Below are positions 44,749 to 52,744 of a DNA stretch of 64,000 nucleotides, in pieces. Below the pieces are notes generated by a model, which saw nothing but the letters and a program-made list of their open reading frames with translations, did no database searches and was not told the origin of the DNA. Positions within the stretch are counted from its first letter, which is position 1. Every line of letters starts with the position of its first letter. A program made the position numbers and the translations under genes. This DNA comes from Streptomyces colonosanans (GTDB lineage: Bacteria > Actinomycetota > Actinomycetes > Streptomycetales > Streptomycetaceae), in the NCBI RefSeq assembly GCF_001866645.1, contig NZ_MLYP01000050.1, positions 1 to 64,000 on the forward strand. The letters run 5' to 3'.

Positions 44749-45876
44749 TCAGGCAGATCCGGTGAGCTTGGCGAGGAACGCAGCGTTCGCGGCCACGTCG
44801 TGCCCAAGCACGACAGCGTGGTGCGGTAGCGCGGCCAGACGCCGGGCGACTTCCCCCCGAGCCTTGGCAGTGCCGCCGCCGTCGACCCGGGCCACCTCGA
44901 ACACGTCCGGGTAGCGGTCCTCCGTCGCACCGCTCATGAAGTCCCCGTCACCCAGGCCCGGGTTGGCGTCCTCCTCGACGGCCGGGGCGGCTCCCGGGGC
45001 GATCCGGGGGAAGACCAGGGCCGCCGCCTCTCCGCCGGTCGCCAGAGGAACACCGAACCAGGCCGGGAACTGGTCCGGGAACACCTGGACCTTGAGTTCC
45101 TTACCGTCCTCCCACAGCGGTTCGCGGCGTCCGGCGAGCAGGGCCTCCGTGACCCGCTCGTCCTGTGTCGGGTGAAGCTTCTCCCCCGCCTCCAGCCGCT
45201 CACGGGCGATGTCGAACCAGCCCATCCCGTCCAGCAGGCCGAAACCGAGCGCGGCGGCCGACGGCCACGGCAGCACATCCACGCCGCCGTAGCTGTTCAC
45301 GCGGACGAACACCCGGTCGTTGGCGAGCAGCCCGATCCCGAGCCAGTTGGCCAGTGCCAGGGCCGTGGTGGTCTTGCCCGCCCCTTTCTGCCCGAACGTG
45401 AGGATGACCCGGTCCTCGTGGGCGACCGCGGAGGCGTGCAGCACCGCCCAGCCGTCGCGAAGCAGCTGCCCGCGCATCACCTCTCGGGCCAGACGCGCGG
45501 TCGCCGTGGCCACCGGCTCCCCCTCGCAGCCGTAGATCATCAGGCGTCCGTTCGCGGGCTCCGAACGGTAGGCCAGCCCCTCCTCCGGAGAAACGCCCCC
45601 GATCACGCCTGCCTCCTCGTCACGGGCGAGCAGGAGCTGCGCCTTGGCGTAGGTGGTGCTCGTGTGCGGGACCCGGGTCACTGCCAGGGACACGTCCGCG
45701 TACCGGCCCGGGGACACCTCAGCGAGGACGACCGGCCCCGCGCAGACGCTCTCCGCCGGCACCTCCGCCGCCCTCCACCACTGGCCGAAGTACCGGCGCG
45801 TCCAGTCGGTGACAGCCCGCTCAGCGGACATGACGGTCACCGACGCGTCGGCGGCCTTCAGGCGTACGGCATGCAT
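44749..45876 (-). CDS. HPr-kinase-like P-loop protein
   Basis: A 375-residue protein. The kinase domain starts near residue 140: WAVLHASAV, the P-loop GQKGAGKTT (about residues 160-168) and GLLANDRVFV match the HPrK/P-like fold. HPrK-like proteins in actinobacteria include kinases that phosphorylate ribosomal peptides (lasso peptide kinases). The N-terminal 130 residues and the C-terminus are family-specific. It starts 2 bp after the dehydrogenase stop, so the two are co-expressed. The substrate is unknown. Confidence 0.82.
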   Translation of the reverse strand: MHAVRLKAADASVTVMSAERAVTDWTRRYFGQWWRAAEVPAESVCAGPVVLAEVSPGRYADVSLAVTRVPHTSTTYAKAQLLLARDEEAGVIGGVSPEEGLAYRSEPANGRLMIYGCEGEPVATATARLAREVMRGQLLRDGWAVLHASAVAHEDRVILTFGQKGAGKTTTALALANWLGIGLLANDRVFVRVNSYGGVDVLPWPSAAALGFGLLDGMGWFDIARERLEAGEKLHPTQDERVTEALLAGRREPLWEDGKELKVQVFPDQFPAWFGVPLATGGEAAALVFPRIAPGAAPAVEEDANPGLGDGDFMSGATEDRYPDVFEVARVDGGGTAKARGEVARRLAALPHHAVVLGHDVAANAAFLAKLTGSA

Positions 45877-45878
45877 GG

Positions 45879-46805
45879 TCACAAGTTCCTCCCTGAGGGA
45901 AGCGGTTGGGCAGGTACGCCGCGCACGACCCCATAGGCGGCGCGGAGCTTGGTACGGGCAGCCTCCAACTGCCGGACCTCGAACGGGTCCAGCAAAGGCA
46001 CAGACGGAAGGGGCTGACCGCCGGTGAATCGCAACGGGATTCCGCAGCAGTCCTCCCCGTACGGGACAGACAGTTCGGTCATGCCGTCCTCGACGCCGAG
46101 CGCCAGGCGCAGCGTGGACACCACGGCGCCGGCCGGGCCGCACCGGGTGCGTCCGATCCCGGCATTGATCCGGCCGGGCCGACCGGCGAGCTCGTCGCGT
46201 ACCTCCTGAAGAGGGACGGGGACGGGATGCCCGTTGACGGTGGTCGAAGAGGCGCACACGACGGCCGCGTCCCCGTGCTCTCCGATGACGTGGCCGTGCA
46301 CCGCGGCGACCGGCACGCCCAGGTGCCGGGCCAGGGTGAGCCGGTAGCGGGCGCTGTCGAGGTTGGAGCCGATGCCGAACACCCGGGGGCAGGAGGACTC
46401 CTCAGCAAACAACCGGGTCATCAGGTCAACCGGGTTGGTCACCACAAGCACGGTCCTCGGGTAGCGCGTGAGGTGCCGGGCAAGGGCGCGGATGGTAGGT
46501 GCATTCGCCTGCGCCCCACCCATGCGGACATCGGTGTGCCGTGTGTTCGTGAACCGGGCGCGGGCGGCCACCACCACGGCGGCGCACTCCCGCAGGTCCG
46601 GCACTTCGGCGGCGGACGGCCGCACTGGGGAGCCAATCGCGGCGCGCATGTCGTCAAGGTCGTCCGCCAGGGCCGCGGCCTGCGCGTGCGTGCGCGAGGC
46701 GACGAGGAGCTGTTCGCACAGGCCGGCGGCCACCAGGGCGGCGCCCACGGCCTGACCAACCGCCCCGGTGCCGACGAGGCCCAGCGCGGGCGCTGCCGGC
46801 GTCAT
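45879..46805 (-). CDS. Lactate/malate dehydrogenase-like oxidoreductase
   Basis: A 308-residue NAD-dependent 2-hydroxyacid dehydrogenase-type protein. GLVGTGAVGQAVG (residues 9-21), TNPVDLMT, LDSARYRLTLARHLGV and the catalytic IGEHGD are conserved. The substrate-specificity loop is atypical (AARARFTNTRHTDVRMGG), so lactate or malate may not be the substrate. Its ATG overlaps the stop of the APH-like kinase gene (ATGA). Confidence 0.88.
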   Translation of the reverse strand: MTPAAPALGLVGTGAVGQAVGAALVAAGLCEQLLVASRTHAQAAALADDLDDMRAAIGSPVRPSAAEVPDLRECAAVVVAARARFTNTRHTDVRMGGAQANAPTIRALARHLTRYPRTVLVVTNPVDLMTRLFAEESSCPRVFGIGSNLDSARYRLTLARHLGVPVAAVHGHVIGEHGDAAVVCASSTTVNGHPVPVPLQEVRDELAGRPGRINAGIGRTRCGPAGAVVSTLRLALGVEDGMTELSVPYGEDCCGIPLRFTGGQPLPSVPLLDPFEVRQLEAARTKLRAAYGVVRGVPAQPLPSGRNL

Positions 46806-48028
46806 GAGGCCACCGCCAGGGCATGGGCGAGGGCGAGGTCCCACGCGCCGTGTTTCGTCGTCTTGTCGGAGAGGGCCGCGCTCACCTCGTCGACAAGGGA
46901 GCACACCGGAACGGCCTGGCCGACGAGTGCCATCCCGAGGGCGGGCAGCGGCAGCGCGGCCGGCGCGGACAGGTACGTCGAAAGGATGTTGACGGTGTCC
47001 ATCAGCCACAGCGTGAGCACGCCGCGCCGCCAGGTGGCGCGCTCCTGGAGGGACAGGGCCCTGACCCGGGTATCCGCGAAGGCGTCAATCCCGGCGATGA
47101 TCTGCCCGGCCGTCTGTGAGCCCGGCCGATGGGCAGCCAGGAACAGGACGGTGCGACTGATCAACTTCGCCACGTCCACCATGGGGCTCGCCCGCAGCAG
47201 GCCGGGATCGAGCATCACCGGCCGCTCCTTGAAGCCCTCGGGGAACAGGATGTGTTCCGGCTTCAGGTCCCCGTAGACCAGCGTCATGCCCTCCGCGCCG
47301 GGCAGGGCCATCCTCAGGCCCCGCAGCCGCGCCACGCTGCGCCGCACCATGCCGATCACGTCCTCACGGGGGCCCGGCTCGCACCGCTCCGCACCGAGCA
47401 GGTTCACGTAGCAGGTGCCGGACAGGCCGTTGAACTTCCGCAGGAAGGTCCCCGCGATGCTCCGCGCCCCGATCGCCCCACGGGGGTCAAGTCGGCGGGA
47501 GGCGCCGGGCCGGTGCAGCGCGCGCAGCTCCGCGAACGGGAACGCCAGCAGCTCCCACGTGTCGCTCGGCCGCTCGATCAGCAGCTCGCCCAGCGACGGC
47601 CCGGTGACGGGCTCAGTGAACAGCACGCCCTTCCGGAGGCCGGCGGCGGCACATACGCGCGGCCGACTCAGACCGGCGAGGATCTTCAGCTGCTCGGCCT
47701 CCCGCACGAGGAGACTGTCCGGCCGCCGTACGTAGTCCTCCTGTGCCTGGCGCACGTCGGACCAGGGTCCGCAGGAGCCGCGCAGCAGCGACACGAGGGA
47801 GACGCCAAGGATCGACACCTTCGCGTACAGGAAGCGGTCGCTGACGCGGACGCGGTGCACGTAGCCCGTGACGCTCGGGACATGGCTTTCCAGAGTTACG
47901 GGCTCGTCCGGCCATATCTCGGCGGCGGCTCGGTGGATCTGCGCGGCAGCGTAGACGAACAGGTCGGCCGCGGTCGGCCGGGTGAGGTTCTGCTGTGGTG
48001 CGGTATAGACGCCGATGGTCACGAACAT
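46802..48028 (-). CDS. APH-fold kinase
   Basis: A 408-residue protein with the kinase/APH catalytic loop YGDLKPEHIL (about residues 263-272) and a metal-binding-like MLDPGLL. Unlike the protein at 25881, the catalytic Asp is present. It has a long C-terminal helical part. APH-like kinases act in some RiPP pathways (class V lanthipeptides, thioamitides), phosphorylating Ser/Thr before elimination. It follows the 36-residue peptide gene after a hairpin-rich spacer and overlaps the dehydrogenase gene. Confidence 0.82.
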   Translation of the reverse strand: MFVTIGVYTAPQQNLTRPTAADLFVYAAAQIHRAAAEIWPDEPVTLESHVPSVTGYVHRVRVSDRFLYAKVSILGVSLVSLLRGSCGPWSDVRQAQEDYVRRPDSLLVREAEQLKILAGLSRPRVCAAAGLRKGVLFTEPVTGPSLGELLIERPSDTWELLAFPFAELRALHRPGASRRLDPRGAIGARSIAGTFLRKFNGLSGTCYVNLLGAERCEPGPREDVIGMVRRSVARLRGLRMALPGAEGMTLVYGDLKPEHILFPEGFKERPVMLDPGLLRASPMVDVAKLISRTVLFLAAHRPGSQTAGQIIAGIDAFADTRVRALSLQERATWRRGVLTLWLMDTVNILSTYLSAPAALPLPALGMALVGQAVPVCSLVDEVSAALSDKTTKHGAWDLALAHALAVAS

Positions 48029-48249
48029 CTCCTTAAGCTGCTCATGGTCCGTGAACGCGCGGGCCCCGGCCGCCGGGGGGTATGAGGCGGCCGGGACCGT
48101 TGTCCCTGACTGCCGTCACTCCTTCACGGAGGGTGGCAGCCGGGACGCGTGGCCCACCCCGGGCCGGGGACCACGCGAGATGGTGCGGGTCCTACGGCTG
48201 GGGAGCCGGGCAATGCGCCGCGACCGGCCCGGGGCGGGTGCTCAGCTGG
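48029..48249 (-). promoter_or_regulatory. Hairpin-rich spacer between peptide and kinase genes
   Basis: Two GC-rich hairpins: a 13-bp stem with one mismatch (48062-48074 with 48086-48098) and a 7-bp outer stem (48146-48152 with 48171-48177) with inner G/C pairs. They could attenuate transcription between the small peptide gene and the enzyme genes, giving more peptide than enzyme. Confidence 0.6.
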
Positions 48250-48360
48250 TCAAGAGACGGTGGGGCAAGCCGTGCCCACATCCACCGACACCCTCTTGCC
48301 CCAGTTGTAAGGGATGTCCCACCAGTTACTGGACAGGCCGGCCATGCTGCCCAGCCTCAT
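48250..48360 (-). CDS. 36-residue peptide, candidate RiPP-like precursor
   Basis: A 36-codon gene whose ATG overlaps the preceding stop (ATGA). The product starts MRLGSMAGLSSNWWDIPYNW and ends in VSVDVGTACPTVS. It is rich in Trp, Ser, Thr and Val and has one Cys. Third codon positions are about 86% G/C, consistent with coding. Hairpins separate it from the downstream kinase-dehydrogenase-HPrK genes, a layout typical of precursor peptides. No family is recognised. The ribosome binding site is weak, so coupling would drive translation. Confidence 0.55.
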   Translation of the reverse strand: MRLGSMAGLSSNWWDIPYNWGKRVSVDVGTACPTVS

Positions 48361-48929
48361 GTCGCGCACGACCGCCCAGCTCCCGCGTCCGCGTCCGCCG
48401 CGCGGTGGCGGGCATACCCGCGCTGCACCACTGCCCACACCGATCGCGGGTCGCCGAGCTGCCCGGGGGAGTCCATGGGGACGCACCAGTACGCGCGCCC
48501 TTGCTGGCGCTCAGGGTCGGGCGTGGGGACGCCAATGTAGTAGTCCCGGCCGAGGAATTCCGCGCCGGGCGGCCAGGCCCGCGCATTCCACCGCCGGGCG
48601 GTGCTCGCGGGGACCAGGGCGTAATAGGCGTCGGAGATCCGGTCCCGGAACAGCGGGCCGCCCTCCAAGGCGCGGCGGAGGAAGTCGTCCACGGCCTGTT
48701 CCTCGTCCGTCTCCGCAGCTGCCCGCATGAGATCGCCCGGAATCCGGATCGCGGCGAAGAGCGTGCCAGCGGCGAGAAGCGCTACCCCTTGCTCTCGCCA
48801 CTGCGCACTCGACCGCGTCAGCCCCTCGACGGCGGCGGACAAGAGCCAGTGAGAGACCGCGAGGTCCCGCTCACGCCGCGTCACCAGGTCAACGCCATCC
48901 AATGCGACGTGTTCTTCCGTCCCGTTCAC
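48357..48929 (-). CDS. Protein of unknown function (190 aa)
   Basis: A helical N-terminal half (DLVTRRERDLAVSHWLLSAA, DLMRAAAETDEEQAVDDFL) is followed by a compact segment with LGRDYYIGVPTPD and YWCVPMDSPGQL. No known domain was recognised. The GTG start overlaps the upstream stop (GTGA) and its stop overlaps the 36-residue peptide start, so three genes are translationally chained. Confidence 0.75.
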   Translation of the reverse strand: MNGTEEHVALDGVDLVTRRERDLAVSHWLLSAAVEGLTRSSAQWREQGVALLAAGTLFAAIRIPGDLMRAAAETDEEQAVDDFLRRALEGGPLFRDRISDAYYALVPASTARRWNARAWPPGAEFLGRDYYIGVPTPDPERQQGRAYWCVPMDSPGQLGDPRSVWAVVQRGYARHRAADADAGAGRSCAT

Positions 48930-49384
48930 TCGACGCTCTCCACTTCGACAGGGCCCGCCGTGCAACGCCCGCCGGAGGTATACGTCCGCCTCGCTCGGCT
49001 CGGTCGCGATGCCGCCTCTGGCCAATTGGGGAATACCTCGATGAGCGCGGTGAGCAGCGCGTCCTCGTCGGAAAACCTGATGGATCCTCGGCGCGGCGGC
49101 AAAAGCCAATACGTGCCGGGCGGCGTCCGTCGCCCGGCAGGCGGGGGCTCAAACTCCGCTTTGACGCTGAGCACCGCGTCGACCGGGGCCTCAGGCCAAG
49201 TCGCGGTGGAGCCGGCAGCCACGAAGAAGTACACACCGGGTGGAGCCGGGCCGATCGCTACGGTGCCGGGGGAGGACAGCCGGTTCAAAACCTGAAGGCC
49301 GTAGTACCGACCAACTCGGACCGCTTCCCAGCCCTTGAACGCCTCGGCCGTGGGCCGAGGAAGGACACACGACTGCTCTGTCAT
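48926..49384 (-). CDS. Protein of unknown function (152 aa)
   Basis: A 152-residue protein starting at ATG 49384 (MTEQSCVLPRP). It has YYGLQVLNRLSSPG, a PPGVYFFVAAGS segment and a Pro/Arg-rich PPPAGRRTPPGTYWLLPPRR motif. No family was recognised. It heads the chain 152-aa gene/190-aa gene/36-aa peptide and lies directly downstream of a palindromic operator-like element at 49449-49469. Confidence 0.72.
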   Translation of the reverse strand: MTEQSCVLPRPTAEAFKGWEAVRVGRYYGLQVLNRLSSPGTVAIGPAPPGVYFFVAAGSTATWPEAPVDAVLSVKAEFEPPPAGRRTPPGTYWLLPPRRGSIRFSDEDALLTALIEVFPNWPEAASRPSRARRTYTSGGRCTAGPVEVESVE

Positions 49385-49448
49385 CACGGTGCGCCTCATC
49401 TCGTCGCCGCTGCTGTGCGCCAGACGGTAGGGCACCGCGAGGGCACCG

Positions 49449-49469
49449 ACCCGAACTCAGAGTTCGGGT
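49449..49469 (-). promoter_or_regulatory. Palindrome between XRE gene and peptide operon
   Basis: ACCCGAACT (49449-49457) is repeated in inverse at 49461-49469 with a 3-nt spacer, and a further GTTCGGGT half-site follows near 49480. It lies 17 bp past the XRE stop and 65 bp before the 152-aa gene start. It could be a terminator for the former or an operator for the latter. Confidence 0.55.
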
Positions 49470-49485
49470 GAACTCTCTGTTCGGG

Positions 49486-50697
49486 TCAGGCAAGTCCCAA
49501 CCGCTCTGCCAGGTCGACGACCTGGCGGCGATAGGTGGGGCGCACGCGCTGCAGAAGGCTGGTCACCATGTCGGCTGCGAGAGTGCTACGTGTCATGTCT
49601 TCCAGGCTCAGCTTCTCGAGGTCCAGGAGGTGAACGAGGACTGCGGCATCGTCCCTTCGCAGGTCATAGCAGCGGGCCAGTTCCAACGTGAACGTGAACT
49701 GCCGTTCCTTGCTTGGCAGGCGGGAGATGTCCACCTCGTCGGCCAAGCGCAGCCCCTCCGCGCTCTCTCCCGCCAGCATCTCGATACTCAGTGCGTGCAG
49801 ATGGACGTTGGTCGGGCCGAACACAGTCCACTGGATGTTGGCATCCCCCACCCGTTTACCGAGGGGGGCGGCCAGGCCGACCAGGCGTTCCCTGGCATGC
49901 CACCAGTTCTTACGTTGGGCGTCCGCCACAACCTGAACCAGTTCGAGGGCACCTTGCATGGCGGCGTTTTCGTCGCTCTCGGGGACCCCCCGCAGTTGCT
50001 CTGTCGCCAGGCGAGCCACTTCTCCGGCTTCTTCGGCACCGCTTTCCTGGGACAGGAGGCAGTGCCCAAGGTTCCAGTGGGCGGCTGCCATCCGGATCGG
50101 GTCGTCTGCGTCTTCCGCAGCGCGGCGTGCACGGTCAGCGGCCATGAGCGAGAGGTCGAGGCGTCCGGTACGCCGACAGTAAGAGCGCAGCAGACCGTAT
50201 AAGTCGGCCGCTGCACGGAAGATGTCACGGCGAGCCGCACGGTCGTTGCCCATACGGTAGATGCGGACTGCGCGCTCGACGTCCACGATCAAGGCTGGAA
50301 GCAGGCACTCGACGTCAGTGAACCGCTCCTCGCTCGTCTGCCAGGTGCGCCACGCGTGCTCGATACGCTCGCGCAGCTCGGCCGGCGCGACTGCCGGGTC
50401 TGTGCAGGCCGCCCCGAACCCCATCAAGGCCCGAGCGATGTCGGGTGCCGTGGTCAGCGAACCGGTCTTCTTGGGAGGCGGCTCGGTGGACAGGAGGGCC
50501 GCCACTGGTACCTCCAGTTCTGCGGCAAGGCGAGCCAGCATGTCAGGGGAAGGGGTCCGTTTTCCCGTTTCGATGAGCGAGAGGTACCGCTCCGTGATGC
50601 CGCATAGGCCCGCAATGGCCGCCTGCGATCGGTTACCGTTCTTTCGTCGGTAGTGCCTAATCCGCGACCCGATAGGCAGCTTCGGTGAATCGACCAT
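49486..50697 (-). CDS. XRE-family regulator with TPR-like sensor region
   Basis: A 403-residue protein with an N-terminal helix-turn-helix (about residues 10-65; GLCGITERYLSLIETGKRTP) and a long helical, TPR-like C-terminal region (LSLMAADRARRAAEDADDP, AAHWNLGHCLL). This architecture is common in Streptomyces regulators that sense small molecules or peptides. It is divergent from the HAD gene across a perfect inverted repeat that is a likely autoregulatory operator. Confidence 0.88.
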   Translation of the reverse strand: MVDSPKLPIGSRIRHYRRKNGNRSQAAIAGLCGITERYLSLIETGKRTPSPDMLARLAAELEVPVAALLSTEPPPKKTGSLTTAPDIARALMGFGAACTDPAVAPAELRERIEHAWRTWQTSEERFTDVECLLPALIVDVERAVRIYRMGNDRAARRDIFRAAADLYGLLRSYCRRTGRLDLSLMAADRARRAAEDADDPIRMAAAHWNLGHCLLSQESGAEEAGEVARLATEQLRGVPESDENAAMQGALELVQVVADAQRKNWWHARERLVGLAAPLGKRVGDANIQWTVFGPTNVHLHALSIEMLAGESAEGLRLADEVDISRLPSKERQFTFTLELARCYDLRRDDAAVLVHLLDLEKLSLEDMTRSTLAADMVTSLLQRVRPTYRRQVVDLAERLGLA

Positions 50698-50736
50698 CCG
50701 CCCTCCCGTGTTACGTCAGGGTAGGACGAGCAACCT

Positions 50737-50759
50737 CGTTGTGGATACCTTCCACAACG
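50737..50759. promoter_or_regulatory. Operator between XRE regulator and HAD gene
   Basis: CGTTGTGGA (50737-50745) and TCCACAACG (50751-50759) are perfect inverted repeats with a 5-nt spacer in the 117-bp divergent promoter region. The most economical reading is a binding site of the adjacent XRE regulator controlling both directions. Confidence 0.7.
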
Positions 50760-50814
50760 ATCGGGGGACTCAGAGCAATCTAGGTAGACATTCAGTTTCG
50801 GAAGGGCCCGGCCA

Positions 50815-51492
50815 ATGCCGCATCTCGTTCTGTGGGACATCGACCACACGCTCATCGACACGCGGGGCGTCGGGCATGAGCTGTCCGCAGCAGCATTCGA
50901 GGAAGCGACAGGCCAGCCGATGCGCCAGCAGGCGAAAATCGACGGCATCACCGAAGCCGTGATCTTCCGAGAGACAGCAAAACTACACGGCCTCAACACG
51001 GATCGAGCCGACTTCGAACGGTTCGCGGCAGCACTCACCGCACAGCACATCCACCATGCGACAGAACTACGAGAGCGGGGGCATGCCCTTCCTGGCGCAG
51101 CCGCGGCACTCCAGGCCCTTGCCGCTGCGAACGTACGACAGACCGTGGTCACCGGAAACGTCCGCGGCGTCGCAGAGATCAAGCTGGGCATCTTCGGCCT
51201 GGACACCCACATTCAGTGGGAGGGCGGGGCATACGGCGACGACGCAGACCTTCGGCCCGCCCTCGTCGAACTGGCCCTTAGTCGTTCGTCCGCAGCGGCC
51301 GTGGACGTCGCACTGATCGGCGACACGCCCGCAGATGTAGAAGGCGGCATCGCAGCTGGCGTGCGGGTCATCGCCGTCGCGACAGGCCGCAGTTCCATCG
51401 AAGAACTGCGTACAGCGGGAGCCAACTCAGTGATCCAGGATCTCACCGACGTTGACGCACTCGTGAAGTACGTCACCGCAGGCAGCATGTAG
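50815..51492 (+). CDS. HAD-family phosphatase
   Basis: A 225-residue HAD hydrolase with motif I DIDHTLID (residues 8-15), motif II VVTGN (about 101-105) and motif IV IGDTPADVEGGIAAGV. The cap region is helical, as in phosphoglycolate phosphatase-type enzymes. A phosphorylated small molecule is the likely substrate. First gene of the rightward unit with the CofE-like gene. Confidence 0.9.
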   Translation: MPHLVLWDIDHTLIDTRGVGHELSAAAFEEATGQPMRQQAKIDGITEAVIFRETAKLHGLNTDRADFERFAAALTAQHIHHATELRERGHALPGAAAALQALAAANVRQTVVTGNVRGVAEIKLGIFGLDTHIQWEGGAYGDDADLRPALVELALSRSSAAAVDVALIGDTPADVEGGIAAGVRVIAVATGRSSIEELRTAGANSVIQDLTDVDALVKYVTAGSM

Positions 51493-51618
51493 AGCGCGAG
51501 TCTCGCGGCCTCGGCTGGCCCACCAGCAGCACGCCACCGCCCGGCAGCGGGCCGAGAAGCTTGCCGCCGCGCATGCCCGCCCGCCCACTGCCGTCCACAC
51601 TCCCGCAGGAACCCGCCG

Positions 51619-52344
51619 ATGACCGCACCGACCTCCGGCTTCTCCGCCTTCGCCTTGGAGCCGTTCCCTGAGATCCAGCCGGGCGACGATCTGGCGGCCA
51701 TCATCACCGACGCACTCACGCGCACCTGCACAGAACTACGCGACGGGGACATCATCGTCGTCGCCAGCAAAGTCGTGTCCATCGCTGAGAAGCGGTACGT
51801 CGACCTGGCCGGCGTCACCCCAGGCCCGGAGGCGCTGGATCTGTCCGCGAAGACGGGCAAGCCCGCCAAGGTCGTGCAACTCATCCTGGACTCGTCCAGC
51901 GAGTACTTCCTCGCCTCTGAGCGGGGCCCCATCATCGCCCGGCACACCCTGGGCTACCAGCTCACCTCCGCCGGGATCGACCGCGCCGGTACCGAGGGCG
52001 CCTGGCTGCTGCCGGTGGATCCGGACGCCTCCGCCCGCGCCCTGCGCGACGCCCTCGTCACCTCCACGCGCACTCAGGTCGCCGTGGTCATCACGGACTC
52101 CGACGGCCGCGCCGACCGGCGCGGCGCGACCGTGATCTCCATCGGCGTGGCAGGCGTGGGACCCCTTCGCACGACAGAACACGACGGACGGCACCAGGAG
52201 GAGACGTTCACCGACCTCATCGCAGCCGCTGCCGGGATCATCCTCGGCCAGCGCGGACGCGGCGCCCCCGTCGCCGTCCTGCGCGGCATCTCCTACGACC
52301 CGAGCGACGAGGGCGTCTCGGCGATGCTCCACCACCGGCCGTGA
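51619..52344 (+). CDS. CofE-like gamma-glutamyl ligase family protein
   Basis: A 241-residue protein related to coenzyme F420-0:L-glutamate ligase. DGDIIVVASKVVSIAEKR (about residues 41-58), ITSAGID-like LTSAGIDRAGTE and VVITDSDGRADRRGATVISI match the family. It lacks the nitroreductase-like C-terminal domain of actinobacterial FbiB, and several motif residues differ from F420 enzymes. It may ligate an amino acid to another acceptor. It lies 126 bp after the HAD gene. Confidence 0.82.
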   Translation: MTAPTSGFSAFALEPFPEIQPGDDLAAIITDALTRTCTELRDGDIIVVASKVVSIAEKRYVDLAGVTPGPEALDLSAKTGKPAKVVQLILDSSSEYFLASERGPIIARHTLGYQLTSAGIDRAGTEGAWLLPVDPDASARALRDALVTSTRTQVAVVITDSDGRADRRGATVISIGVAGVGPLRTTEHDGRHQEETFTDLIAAAAGIILGQRGRGAPVAVLRGISYDPSDEGVSAMLHHRP

Positions 52345-52379
52345 CATGGCTGATCACGGGCGCCGCCGGGACCGTCGGC

Positions 52380-52649
52380 AGCGTTCTCCACGGACGCTTG
52401 CGCGAAGTGGTCGAAGTGGTGCCGCAGTTCGTCGGCAGCCTCCTCGTCCATGGACCCCTTGCCCTTCACCCAGCCGAGCAGCCAGGTCTGCCCGGTAGCG
52501 CCAACGGCGTTCCTGAATACCCCGGCTGAGCCCTCGTCACCAAAGCGTTCGTTCCGCCACTCACCGGATGCCGAGCCGTCCTCTCGCCACCACACCTGAC
52601 AGCCGCACACATGTCCAGCCTTGTCCGTACGCGCAATCACGCTCGCCAT
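52380..52649 (-). pseudogene. N-terminal fragment of a tyrosine integrase
   Basis: From ATG 52649 the frame reads MASVIARTDKAGHVCGCQVW, then WREDGSASGEWRNERFGDEG and WLLGWVKGKGSM. This is the N-terminal arm-binding domain common to Streptomyces tyrosine recombinases. It stops resembling an integrase near 52395, and the catalytic domain is absent because the CofE-like gene follows. The start lies 96 bp from the right att repeat. Confidence 0.75.
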
Positions 52650-52670
52650 GCGGCGGAGACTACCGACGAT

Positions 52671-52703
52671 GTTCCCGTGATGTTCCCGTGGCTTCACGGG
52701 AAC
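52671..52703. repeat. TGTTCCC-type repeats at the right end
   Basis: GTTCCCGTG (52682-52690) pairs with CACGGGAAC (52695-52703), with a further direct copy at 52671-52679, just upstream of the integrase remnant. They match the units at the left end of the island. Confidence 0.65.
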
Positions 52704-52744
52704 CGGCCAAGATTGGCTGTTTTCCCAGGTCAACGTGGGTACCA

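Noticed and set aside
48357..49109. A single 250-residue gene from 49109
   Set aside because: The first 60 residues are the shadow of the 152-aa gene. The GTG at 48929, overlapping the upstream stop, is a better start.
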